Position numbers and translations under genes: made by a program
The notes under the pieces: generated by a model
Databases searched by the model: none
What the model saw: only the letters and a program-made list of their open reading frames with translations
Told to the model about the DNA's origin: nothing
Shown: positions 1-7,400 of the stretch, piece by piece
Layout of the letters: each line of letters opens with the position of its first letter
How positions within the stretch are numbered: the first letter of the stretch is position 1
Source: Myxococcales bacterium
Lineage (GTDB): Bacteria; Myxococcota_C; UBA6777
Direction: 5' to 3'
NCBI GenBank assembly: GCA_027005175.1
Contig: JALTMC010000764.1
Span: 1-10,997 of the forward strand
Length of the DNA: 10,997 nucleotides

Positions 1-143
1 TTTTTGTCGATCGTCGTGATGATACGAGGCAACATGCGCAGTGCTGCGTAGGCATACCAATCCCGATGTCCGGACGTGGGTTGAGGAAAGCGAGCTGGTT
101 TGTCTGAGGTCGACTGGAATTGTAGGGCTGTAGGGGCAGTCAT
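1..143 (-). CDS. N-terminal fragment of an unidentified gene
   Basis: An open frame starts at an ATG (141-143, complement) and runs 47 codons with no stop to the left window edge. It begins MTAPTALQFQ and ends with LPRIITTIDK. Its ATG overlaps the stop codon of the upstream membrane-protein gene in an ATGA arrangement, a typical sign of translational coupling within an operon, and this is the main support for it being a real gene. The first 25 residues are polar and Pro/Thr/Ser-rich with no signal peptide or membrane segment; the following stretch (GHRDWYAYAALRMLP) could begin an amphipathic helix. Too little is visible to assign a family. Given its partner, a role in cell-surface lipid or glycan metabolism is possible but only inferred. 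Confidence 0.6.
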   Translation of the reverse strand, partial: MTAPTALQFQSTSDKPARFPQPTSGHRDWYAYAALRMLPRIITTIDK

Positions 144-1144
144 CGTGGTATCTCTCCCTGCTCAGGTGCAGAACGAAGTTCACGTAAAAAGCGAAACATG
201 GGGATCAGGCCCAGAAGAGCCGGATACACAATGGTAATCAGAGCATATGTTAAAGTGGCAGCCAGGATGCTTGCCTGGGATGCCTGGGTCATGGTTTGTT
301 GGCTAGAGAGCCAAACTAAGGATAGGAATGCAGCATCTCGGGTTCCCATCCCCGCGAAGGTTATCGGGATGTGGGCTGCAAACAAGGCGATCGGCCAAAG
401 CGTTATGACCTGTCCTGCTGTGATCGGCGCATCATAAATCCAAAGCAATGATGTGACCATCCCAATCGCTCCTGCCCAACCCATGAGGGATAGAACACTG
501 ATCAGCAAAAAACGATGCGGCGCTTGTTTTAAATCACGAAATACCCAGAAAAATCGCTGAATGGGATCTTGGTATTTCTGCAACCAACTCCATTGTGCGA
601 TTCGTTCGATATACCGGAGGGTTAAGAGGGTCGAGGTCCATAGGACAAACAAGGCAGCAAGTGCAGAGAAGCCCCAGAACCACAGACTTGTGACCAGACC
701 TCCAACGGTTGTATAGAGGCCAAGTGATTGTAGATCGATGACTTTCTCCACCGTAACGGTGCCTGTTCCCTGAGCCATGGGAACGGTATCCCGAATCACC
801 CAAGCTCGAAGCAGGTCACTGGCACGTGATGGGGTAATCATTGCCAAAGGCCACGTGGCAAATATCGCGTACATCACACGACGGAATGTGACCCGGTGAC
901 CCGTGGTGTCAATGATCAAGTACCAGCGATATCCTGCAAACAACAAGTTGACGTTCATCCACAGGAGAGGCACCCAGATCCATTGCCAGTGGGCATGGCG
1001 AAGTGTCTCTCCTAAAGATCGCGCTCCCGCCAAATACCGTACCAACACAAACAACACAAAGCTACTGACGATCACGGTGAACAGTAGTTTTTGCCAGTTG
1101 CGTGGCTTCCATGTGAGGCGGGGTGGTTTCGGGACTTCGGTCAT
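140..1144 (-). CDS. LPG-synthase-TM / flippase-like integral membrane protein
   Basis: A 334-residue inner-membrane protein with about eight hydrophobic segments, beginning near residues 20-40 and ending near 295-318. It matches the lysylphosphatidylglycerol synthase transmembrane family (PF03706; UPF0104/AglD/MprF-flippase-like). Diagnostic signatures are TPSRASDLLRAWVIRD (residues 104-119), VEKVIDLQSLGLY (132-144), and the Pro/Gly-rich IPITFAGMGTRDAAF (259-273), which corresponds to the family's 'P..GG.G.RE' segment. Length is normal for the TM-only members. The soluble aminoacyl-transferase domain of MprF is absent, so it should not be called an MprF synthase. Relatives are linked to flipping or transferring lipid-linked substrates; the substrate here cannot be read from sequence. 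The start ATG follows GAGATGAGAAG, a weak Shine-Dalgarno. Its stop overlaps the start of the next gene leftward. Confidence 0.85.
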   Translation of the reverse strand: MTEVPKPPRLTWKPRNWQKLLFTVIVSSFVLFVLVRYLAGARSLGETLRHAHWQWIWVPLLWMNVNLLFAGYRWYLIIDTTGHRVTFRRVMYAIFATWPLAMITPSRASDLLRAWVIRDTVPMAQGTGTVTVEKVIDLQSLGLYTTVGGLVTSLWFWGFSALAALFVLWTSTLLTLRYIERIAQWSWLQKYQDPIQRFFWVFRDLKQAPHRFLLISVLSLMGWAGAIGMVTSLLWIYDAPITAGQVITLWPIALFAAHIPITFAGMGTRDAAFLSLVWLSSQQTMTQASQASILAATLTYALITIVYPALLGLIPMFRFLRELRSAPEQGEIPR

Positions 1145-1466
1145 CTTCTCATCTCAAAACAAAAGTAAGCACAGCAAACGTTTCTTTCGGGCGGTGCAAA
1201 CATGTCGAAATACAGTGTGTTTGTCAACCGAAAGTCTCTCTCTTGCGAGTCATAGGTCCTTGGTGATTCGCTGTTCGTTGTTGGGCCTTTGGCGGTAGGG
1301 ATCTTGTGCAGTCACTTGTTTGTGCAGCGTTCTGTTTGTATGATGCGTGGCGAAACAAACGACGGCAGTCGATGGTCATGTGGTTTTTCTTTGTAACGTA
1401 CTGTTTTTGTAGTGGAGGCCACATTCTTTTCCTGGATAGTTCAAAGTTTGGAGATCTTAGAAGAAT
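1145..1466. other. Divergent intergenic region between flippase-like gene and lgt
   Basis: These 322 bp separate two divergently transcribed genes and so must hold promoters for both directions. I see no convincing -35/-10 pair on either strand. The only clear structure is the nested inverted repeat at 1184-1234. The leftward open frame that crosses this region (1224-1760) covers the start of lgt and is not considered real. Near lgt the sequence TTTGGAG (about 1447-1453) lies 13 nt before the ATG, a long but possible Shine-Dalgarno spacing. Confidence 0.5.
1184..1234. repeat. Nested inverted repeat in leader of flippase-like gene
   Basis: Outer arms CTTTCGG (1184-1190) and CCGAAAG (1228-1234) are perfect complements. 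Inside them CAAACA (1197-1202) and TGTTTG (1218-1223) are also perfect complements, separated by a 15-nt loop. The element ends about 40 bp upstream of the leftward gene's ATG, so it could be a hairpin in that gene's mRNA leader or a dyad operator. Function is unproven. Confidence 0.4.
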
Positions 1467-2348
1467 ATGAATCATATTGTTTGGGATGTTAGCCCCATTA
1501 TCTTTCAACTCGGACCCTTGAAGTTTCGTTGGTATGGCATGTTGTTTGGGATGGGATTCCTGATCGGCTACTTCATCATGCACTGGATGTATGCTGAAGA
1601 AGGCAAGCCCGAAGAGGATGTGGAGTGGTTTCTTATTTACTCTTTGATCGGAACCACTGTAGGAGCACGTCTGGGACACTGTCTGTTCTATGACCCAGTC
1701 TACTATCTGAGCAACCCTATTAAATTCCTCAAAATCTGGGAAGGTGGACTGGCCAGTCATGGTGCTGCGATCGGACTCTTCATCACCTTCTACATCTACA
1801 GTCGTCGTCGCAAAGACCAGCCCTATCTATGGGTTCTGGATCGGTTGGCTATCGTCACCGCGTTGTCTGCTATCTTTATTCGACTGGGAAACCTATTTAA
1901 TTCCGAAATTCTTGGAGTCAAAACAGATGTGCCTTGGGCTTTTGTCTTTAAACGCATCGATAATGTACCCCGTCACCCGGCACAGCTCTATGAATCTCTT
2001 ACCTACTTGGTTATCTTTGTGATCTTGTTGAGGGTATACAAACGCAAAAAAGGCAGAACTCCACATGGCCTTATCATCGGCTTATTTATGATGATGATCT
2101 TTGGAACTCGCTTCTTTATTGAGTTTATTAAGGTGCGCCAGGCCGCCTTTGCCAAAGGCATGACTCTGAGTATGGGACAGTGGCTTAGTATTCCAGCCGT
2201 ACTTCTTGGCTACTGGCTGTTTCATATTGCCCGAAAAGCACCGCCCATCGAAGAACAGCCAAAAAAGAAAAAGCCAAAGAAAAAGACCGAAGGAGACAAA
2301 CCTGCCAGCAATTATAAAAAGAAGAAAAAAAGAAAGAGAAAGAAATAG
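1467..2348 (+). CDS. lgt: Prolipoprotein diacylglyceryl transferase (Lgt)
   Basis: Lgt transfers diacylglycerol from phosphatidylglycerol to the lipobox cysteine of prolipoproteins in the inner membrane, the first step of lipoprotein maturation. All family landmarks are present: RWYGMLFG (21-28, Tyr23 matching E. coli Tyr26), IWEGGLASHGAAIG (90-103, His99 matching E. coli His103), IRLGNLFNSE (138-147, Arg139 and Glu147 matching Arg143 and Glu151), RHPAQLYE (169-176), GTRFFIEF (213-220, Arg215 matching Arg239), and MGQWLSIP (236-243). The catalytic core is complete by about residue 258. The remaining ~35 residues form a Lys/Arg-rich tail (18 basic residues in the last 28) that ordinary Lgt lacks; by Lgt topology it should be cytoplasmic. 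The first hydrophobic helices are intact, so ATG 1467 is a sound start. It lies next to three predicted lipoprotein genes, which would be its substrates. Confidence 0.97.
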   Translation: MNHIVWDVSPIIFQLGPLKFRWYGMLFGMGFLIGYFIMHWMYAEEGKPEEDVEWFLIYSLIGTTVGARLGHCLFYDPVYYLSNPIKFLKIWEGGLASHGAAIGLFITFYIYSRRRKDQPYLWVLDRLAIVTALSAIFIRLGNLFNSEILGVKTDVPWAFVFKRIDNVPRHPAQLYESLTYLVIFVILLRVYKRKKGRTPHGLIIGLFMMMIFGTRFFIEFIKVRQAAFAKGMTLSMGQWLSIPAVLLGYWLFHIARKAPPIEEQPKKKKPKKKTEGDKPASNYKKKKKRKRKK

Positions 2349-2388
2349 TCGTTCTCGGGCTTCTGACAGTGTTTGAGTAGGCATACGC

Positions 2389-2394
2389 TATAAT
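2389..2394 (+). promoter_or_regulatory. Possible -10 box upstream of the lipoprotein gene
   Basis: A perfect TATAAT lies 27 nt before the preferred start codon at 2422, in a 73-nt gap after lgt. The -35 is unclear: CTGACA at 2363-2368 is 20 nt away and TTGAGT at 2373-2378 only 10 nt away. If real, the downstream genes could be transcribed independently of lgt. Confidence 0.3.
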
Positions 2395-2408
2395 ATAGAT
2401 ATTTCTTT

Positions 2409-2414
2409 GAAAGG
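2409..2414 (+). promoter_or_regulatory. Shine-Dalgarno that favours TTG 2422 as start
   Basis: GAAAGG lies 7 nt upstream of TTG 2422. A TTG at 2407 would place this motif inside the coding sequence and has no Shine-Dalgarno of its own. Starting at 2422 also gives a compact lipoprotein signal peptide (MRLQR followed by hydrophobic residues). Confidence 0.5.
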
Positions 2415-2421
2415 TAACGTA

Positions 2422-3546
2422 TTGAGGTTACAGCGTATTTTGTTATGTTGCTTTCTTAGTTTCTTTGGGGTGGGCTGTGTGGGGTTGTTTGGTTGTGGTC
2501 ATCCAGGTTCTCCGGCAGCGGAGTTGCTCAGTCCAAAGTCACAGTCCTTGTGGGAGCAACTTCGTCAAAAGACTGATGCTTGGCTGAAAAAACCTTGGGG
2601 GCGACGTGGTGATGGCTTTACGTATACTGTCGATGTGGGCCACCTTATGGTATATGCGGCGTTAATCAAAGACAAGCCTTTGTACCAGTTGATGCGTGAC
2701 TTTGCGGTTAAAAACCTGCTCCAAAACAGCAAGGATGATCCATATACGAAGGGCTTTATCCTTTGGCGTTATAAGAAAGGGGAGGCACCTGATGCATCAG
2801 GCACTACAGAGGCTTTGCGTGTTGCGGAAGGCCTGTGGCTGGGACACAAGGTGTGGAAGAGTGTCGAAGACAAAGAGTTCGCTCTCCTCATCCTCAAAGG
2901 CTATATCCGGCATGAGTATGTCGATCAGGGCGTCTGGTTTATTCGGAATTACTTTAACATTGCAACACGCAGCTTTTCGATCAACACTTATTTGGTGGAT
3001 TATGATCCTGATTTCTTGCTTGAAGTGGGGAAAGAAACAAAGGATGTGACCATTCAACAAGCGGCTAAAAAGTCACTTGCTCTGGTGAAAAAAGCTGTCG
3101 CTCCTTCTGGCTTGATTTACCCCTTGTTACAACCTGAAGTTCTGACGTTACTGCCTAAGTCTATTGTATTCTTTGCGCCCAATGATATCGTGAAGATCTT
3201 GAACAGTGCAAGCGTGGCAGAACGAGTTGCGATGTATGCGCCGGAGATCGGTCAAAAAATAGTAGATATTGGGCTCAAGCATATCGATGATTTGAATAAA
3301 TTTTTCTATGCGAGTTCCGGTGAACTGGCGATGCGAGACTCTGCGGGTGCCGTGACTTATGCTGTGTTGTTGCGTCTGGCTTGCCGACTGGGAGAGAAGA
3401 AGAAAGCCCAAATTATTGAAGGCAAGCTTGCTCCCCATGTCGAGTTCTTTCTGAAAAACTCCTACGATCCACGCTTGTATGTGACAGGTGAAGTCATGTT
3501 AGCTTACCAGTATTTAAAGATGCTCAAAGAAGGGATATTCCCATGA
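2422..3546 (+). CDS. Uncharacterised predicted lipoprotein, possibly an alpha/alpha-barrel protein
   Basis: A protein of about 374 residues from the TTG at 2422 (379 if the TTG at 2407 is used). The N terminus MRLQRILLCCFLSFFGVG plus CVGLFGC is a Sec signal with a lipobox ending at Cys25 (L-F-G-C); Cys19 is an alternative. The residue after Cys25 is Gly, not the inner-membrane retention Asp, so outer-membrane sorting is possible. The mature part is largely helical in appearance, with repeated amphipathic stretches and DASGTTEALRVAEGLW (124-139), which recalls inner helices of (alpha/alpha)6 six-hairpin glycosidase-fold proteins. That resemblance is an impression and I do not recognise a named family. 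Its stop is 13 nt before the pseudouridine synthase start, suggesting co-transcription with it, and it is a likely client of the adjacent Lgt. Confidence 0.8.
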   Translation: MRLQRILLCCFLSFFGVGCVGLFGCGHPGSPAAELLSPKSQSLWEQLRQKTDAWLKKPWGRRGDGFTYTVDVGHLMVYAALIKDKPLYQLMRDFAVKNLLQNSKDDPYTKGFILWRYKKGEAPDASGTTEALRVAEGLWLGHKVWKSVEDKEFALLILKGYIRHEYVDQGVWFIRNYFNIATRSFSINTYLVDYDPDFLLEVGKETKDVTIQQAAKKSLALVKKAVAPSGLIYPLLQPEVLTLLPKSIVFFAPNDIVKILNSASVAERVAMYAPEIGQKIVDIGLKHIDDLNKFFYASSGELAMRDSAGAVTYAVLLRLACRLGEKKKAQIIEGKLAPHVEFFLKNSYDPRLYVTGEVMLAYQYLKMLKEGIFP

Positions 3547-3559
3547 GAAGGGGAGCAAT

Positions 3560-4297
3560 GTGAGTCGGTCGAATCTACCATTTCTTCTCGCATCTGAAGA
3601 TGGCATCTTTGCCTTCTCAAAACCTGCGGGCATGAGTGTTCATCCTAACGCAGAATCCGATGACTTGGACTTCCTCTCCTGGGTCAAATCTCAGGACGAA
3701 TTCCCAGAAGATCTCGCTTTGGTTCATCGGTTGGATCGCGGCACTTCTGGTGTTGTCTTAATGGCAAAGGGCTCCAAACGTTGTGCAGAAGTTGGGGCTT
3801 GGTTTGCTGATGGCCAGGTGAGCAAACAATATCTTGCCCTGGTTTTCGGTGCAACACGACCCAAAGGTATCATTCGAAAGAAATTGAACGATCAACGTCG
3901 TAAAAAACCACTTGTTGCAGTGACAAGGTATCGTCGAAAGGAAGTACTGGGACGATTTAGTTTGTTGGTGCTTCGCCCTGAGACAGGACGAAAGCATCAG
4001 CTGCGGCGACACCTACAGATGATAGGACATTGTATCGTTGGCGATCCGAGGTACCGGGCCAAACGGCGTCGAACAGTGCTTGGATATCCCGATCGGATGT
4101 GGCTTCATGCTCTCTCTGTGACGTTACCCAATGGGATGTCTTTTGAGTGTCCTTTGCCGCCCGAACTTCTCGAACATTTAGAGCTGCTTCGGAAGCATAG
4201 CGTTCAAGCCGAAGAGGCCACATCCTCTTCAGGCTCTCTGACAGAGCCTTCGGCAGATACTGCCGCTGGTATCTCAGAGAAACTTCCTTCGGTATGA
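3560..4297 (+). CDS. TruC/RluA-family RNA pseudouridine synthase
   Basis: A 245-residue cytoplasmic enzyme that isomerises uridine to pseudouridine in RNA. The RluA-family catalytic motif HRLDRGTSG is at residues 56-64, with Asp59 as the nucleophile. Other landmarks are KPAGMSVHP (21-29), SKQYLALVFG (88-97), TGRKHQLRRHL (142-152) with GHCIVGDPRYR (156-166), and LHALSVTLP (182-190). The TGRKHQLRRH form is the one seen in E. coli TruC (tRNA U65) rather than RluA or RluC/RluD, so a tRNA target is the better guess. There is no S4 domain. The start is GTG 3560, preceded by AAGGGGA (3547-3553). The ATG at 3558 is in another frame and is followed at once by TGA. The last ~30 residues, SVQAEEATSSSG onward, lie beyond the catalytic fold and are Ser/Glu-rich; their DNA is packed with inverted repeats. 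Confidence 0.93.
   Translation: MSRSNLPFLLASEDGIFAFSKPAGMSVHPNAESDDLDFLSWVKSQDEFPEDLALVHRLDRGTSGVVLMAKGSKRCAEVGAWFADGQVSKQYLALVFGATRPKGIIRKKLNDQRRKKPLVAVTRYRRKEVLGRFSLLVLRPETGRKHQLRRHLQMIGHCIVGDPRYRAKRRRTVLGYPDRMWLHALSVTLPNGMSFECPLPPELLEHLELLRKHSVQAEEATSSSGSLTEPSADTAAGISEKLPSV
4208..4273 (+). repeat. Array of back-to-back perfect inverted repeats in the 3' end of the pseudouridine synthase gene
   Basis: Hairpin 1 pairs GAAGAGG (4211-4217) with CCTCTTC (4224-4230), loop 6. Hairpin 2 pairs AGGCTCT (4231-4237) with AGAGCCT (4243-4249), loop 5. Hairpin 3 pairs CGGCA (4251-4255) with TGCCG (4261-4265), loop 5. Alternatives exist: GATAC (4256-4260) with GTATC (4269-4273), and GCCGAAG (4208-4214) with CTTCGGC (4248-4254), the latter excluding hairpins 1 and 3. 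There is no T-tract, so it is not a standard intrinsic terminator. All of it is translated as the variable C-terminal tail. Confidence 0.6.
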
Positions 4298-4364
4298 CAG
4301 GAGCCTTATGGAAACTTAAGAATATGGATTCATTATAGAACCTCTAGTCGATACCGTTGAAATA

Positions 4365-4373
4365 TGCTATACC
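4365..4373 (+). promoter_or_regulatory. Possible extended -10 upstream of the large WD40 gene
   Basis: TGCTATACC fits the extended -10 form TGnTATAnn and lies about 100 nt before the likely start of the WD40 gene. No good -35 is visible 17 nt upstream. The 176-nt gap after the pseudouridine synthase gene makes a separate promoter plausible. Confidence 0.25.
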
Positions 4374-4400
4374 TTTCGTGGAAGTGAGGGGGGAATCGGT

Positions 4401-4423
4401 CGCTTGAACCGGGCCGCTGGCTG
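4401..4423 (+). repeat. Intergenic motif with an inverted partner downstream of the WD40 gene
   Basis: This 23-nt stretch begins CGCTTGAACCGGG and matches the reverse complement of 8695-8717 at 18 of 23 positions. All five mismatches are transitions. The two copies flank the large WD40 gene in opposite orientation, each in an intergenic gap. The match could be a diverged dispersed repeat or chance. Confidence 0.35.
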
Positions 4424-4473
4424 CTTGCATGTAGAGCCTTTTGCAAAGAATTGTCTTTGTGTGGGAAGAATTT

Positions 4474-7400
4474 ATGGGGAACTCTCGAATGATTCGTCGT
4501 GTTTTTGAACCGTTGGTGCTGGGTAAGCTTGTCTGGCTATGCTTTGCTGCCTTGATCGGAGTTGCTTGGGTGAGTACAGGCTGCTCTCCTCAAGGACCAA
4601 CGGCTTGTACTCTTGATAGTCAATGTCAATCTGGCTGGAGATGTGAGGCCCAGGTCTGTGTTGATTGTGGAGTGTCAGGAAACTGTCCCAAAGAGTCTGT
4701 GAGCGATGGCAGCTCCACTGCCAATGAAACGGCGAAAGAGCCTGTTGCAACAGAGCCCACAACCGAAACAATCACTGAGCCTGCGGTAGAGTCTGCGGTA
4801 GAGTCTGCGGTAGAGTCTGCGGTAGAGTCGCCGGTGGAGTCGCCGGTAGAGCCATCTGTAGAGAAGCCGCCTGTGCCTGAAGAGCCTGTGGCTTCTTCTG
4901 AAAATCCGGCGGATGTATCGGATGCAGGTCGTCCTGAGAGGGTTGTCGAGCGGGCTCCTGAGAAGGTTGTCGAGCGGGTTCCTGAGGTTCCGAAGGTGCC
5001 GACCAAGATCTGTCAGACACCACCTGCGCTGCCGAAAGGTTCGACACCCTCGCGTTTTGCTGCACAGTGGCATTCACAGCCTTATAACTACATTTCGAGT
5101 TCAACGGGTTCTGTGATGGATATGACAGCGGATGGGACGATGTTGGCTGTGGGTAGTTTTAACAGTATGGCGGTTCAGATTTGGAAGTGGAAAACCGATC
5201 GATACAAGCTGGCGTACTCGTTGTGGACGGGTCACACTCGTTGGTTGCGTTCACTGCGTTTCAGTCGTGATGGTAAGTTTCTTGCGACAGGTAGTCTGGA
5301 TGCGGCGATTCGTGTCTGGCGAACCTCCGACTGGAAATTACTTCATGTGATGGAGCGACATGGCTCTACAGTGTACGGTTTGGACTTCAGTCCCGATGGG
5401 AAAACCCTTGTCTCTGCGGGATATTATGACTATCGCATTCGTTTCTGGGACCTGAAAACAGGTCTGCAACTCAAGTCTTTTTACAATCGTCGTGTGGGTT
5501 CAACGAGTGCTTCTGCTGTATATGCGGTTTCTTACAGTCCCGACGGGAAATTCGTAGCGACGACCTCCAATGACAATGCTGTCAAAGTGTGGGATGTCAC
5601 AACAGGGAAAGTTCGGTTGACGATGAGAGGTCACACTTCCACCATTTGGACCGTCAAGTACAGTCCCGATGGCAAGTGGCTAGTGAGTTCATCCAATGAT
5701 CGAACGGCACGCCTTTGGAATGCAAAAACGGGAGCTTTGGTTAAAGTGCTGCGCAATCCCAATACTACAGGTCGAGGTATTACTTATTCGGCAGTGTTTG
5801 GGAAAGATAGCAAGATTGTCATGGTTTCGGGAGGGTCAGACCGATGGGTCTATTTTTATGACCTTGTGAAGAAGGTATATGTCTACAAATCGGCGACTCT
5901 CCGACATAGCTCGACAGTTCTGAGTGTGAGGCTTCATCCCAACGGTAAAATGGCCTTGTCTGTGGGCTATGACAACTTCTTGCGTGTTTGGAGTCTCGGT
6001 GTTAAGCCCAAGCAGAAGCGTTTGTATGATATCTATCCGGACTTGGTCTATCGAATGGTTCCTCATCCCAACGGAAAGTACGCTTGGGTTAGTTGGTCGA
6101 ATCACTCTTCGATTCAGTTGTGGGATCTTACAAAACACAAAGAGATCGGACGTTGGTTGGGACACTCTGCTGGAGTTCGTGCCTTAGCCTTAAGTCCCAA
6201 CAAGCAGATCTTGGCGTCTGCCTCTATCGATCGAACCATTCGTTTGTGGGATGTTGCAACAGGGAAGGTTGTTCGTGTGATTAAGGACGCTCACACATTG
6301 GCCATCAATCATTTGGTGTTTCGACCGAACGGCAACTGGCTGGCTTCCTCTGGAGATGACCAGACTGTCAAGTTGTGGGATGTCTCAAATGGTAAGTTGG
6401 TTCGAACACTTTCAGGTCATAGTGGTCGCGTGTATGAGTCTGCGATCAGCCCAAATGGAGAGACGCTTGCCTCTGTGGGTGGAGATATGAGGACTCGTAT
6501 CTGGTCGTTGACGAACCAGCAGCAGCCTCCCAAAGTCATTGCCGGCAATAACGACCGGGTGATGACTGTTACGTTTGATCCAAAGGGACAGTGGCTGACC
6601 ACAGGAAGCTACAACCGGCGTGTTCGAACGCTGAAAACAAGTGATTATACTCTTCTGCGCGAGTCCTCTGCTCCTCTCAGTGTTGTTCGCCATCTTACAT
6701 ACTCTTTGGATGGTAAGATGTTGGCTGCGGCTTCGAACGATCGAAAGATCAAGGTGTGGGATACGGCTACTGGCGCATTGAAACACACGTTCTCCGGTCA
6801 TCTTGGGCCTGTCTCACAGGTCTTGTTTAAATCGTTGACGCAGATACAGTCGATCAGTCTGGACCGGTCGATTCGGACCTGGAATCTGGAGCCCTCACGC
6901 AAGGGGAAAACTTTGCAAGGTCACACGGATGCGGTCCAGGCTGTCAGTTTCAGCCCGGATGGAAAGATTCTGGCAACAGCCTCCAAAGACAAAACCATTC
7001 GGTTGTGGTCAACATCCACTTGGAAGACAACAAGCACACTTAAAGGTCATCGAGGCGGTATCACGACGTTGGCCTTTAGTGCAGACGGAAAGTCCTTGGC
7101 TTCTGGAGATGATGAGAAACAAATCTATCTTTGGAACGTTGCGACAGGGCAGGGGGCAGCGATACCGGACGCTCACCAAACTGCGATCGTGGGTGTAGCT
7201 TTTGATCCAACAGGGACATGGTTGGCCTCTGCATCGAGTGATGGTCATATCCGGCTATGGGATCGGAAGAACAGCAAGCTGATTCGGGAATGGAAAGGAC
7301 CGGCAGGCAAGACGGTTTCTGGTATGGCTCTCTCCATCGATGGAAAAGTCCTGTCTACTACCCACAATGACGGATATATCCGAAATTGGAAGACCATGGA

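Noticed and set aside
140-1144. MprF (lysylphosphatidylglycerol synthase) assignment
   Set aside because: Only the membrane flippase-like domain is present. The soluble lysyl-transfer domain is missing, so the specific name is not supported.
1224-1760. 178-aa leftward open frame over the start of lgt
   Set aside because: It overlaps nearly 300 bp of lgt, whose conserved residues are certain, and its translation shows no recognisable family or signal.
4298-4473. Intrinsic terminator after the pseudouridine synthase gene
   Set aside because: No GC-rich hairpin followed by a T-run is present in this gap. The strong hairpins lie upstream inside the coding sequence and lack a T-tract.
4626-5104. 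Four overlapping leftward open frames with repetitive translations (TADSTADS..., RRLYRRLY..., QTLPQTLP...)
   Set aside because: They are antisense readings of the 12-bp and 24-bp stalk repeats of the WD40 gene. They have no ribosome binding sites and lie wholly inside a well-supported coding sequence.
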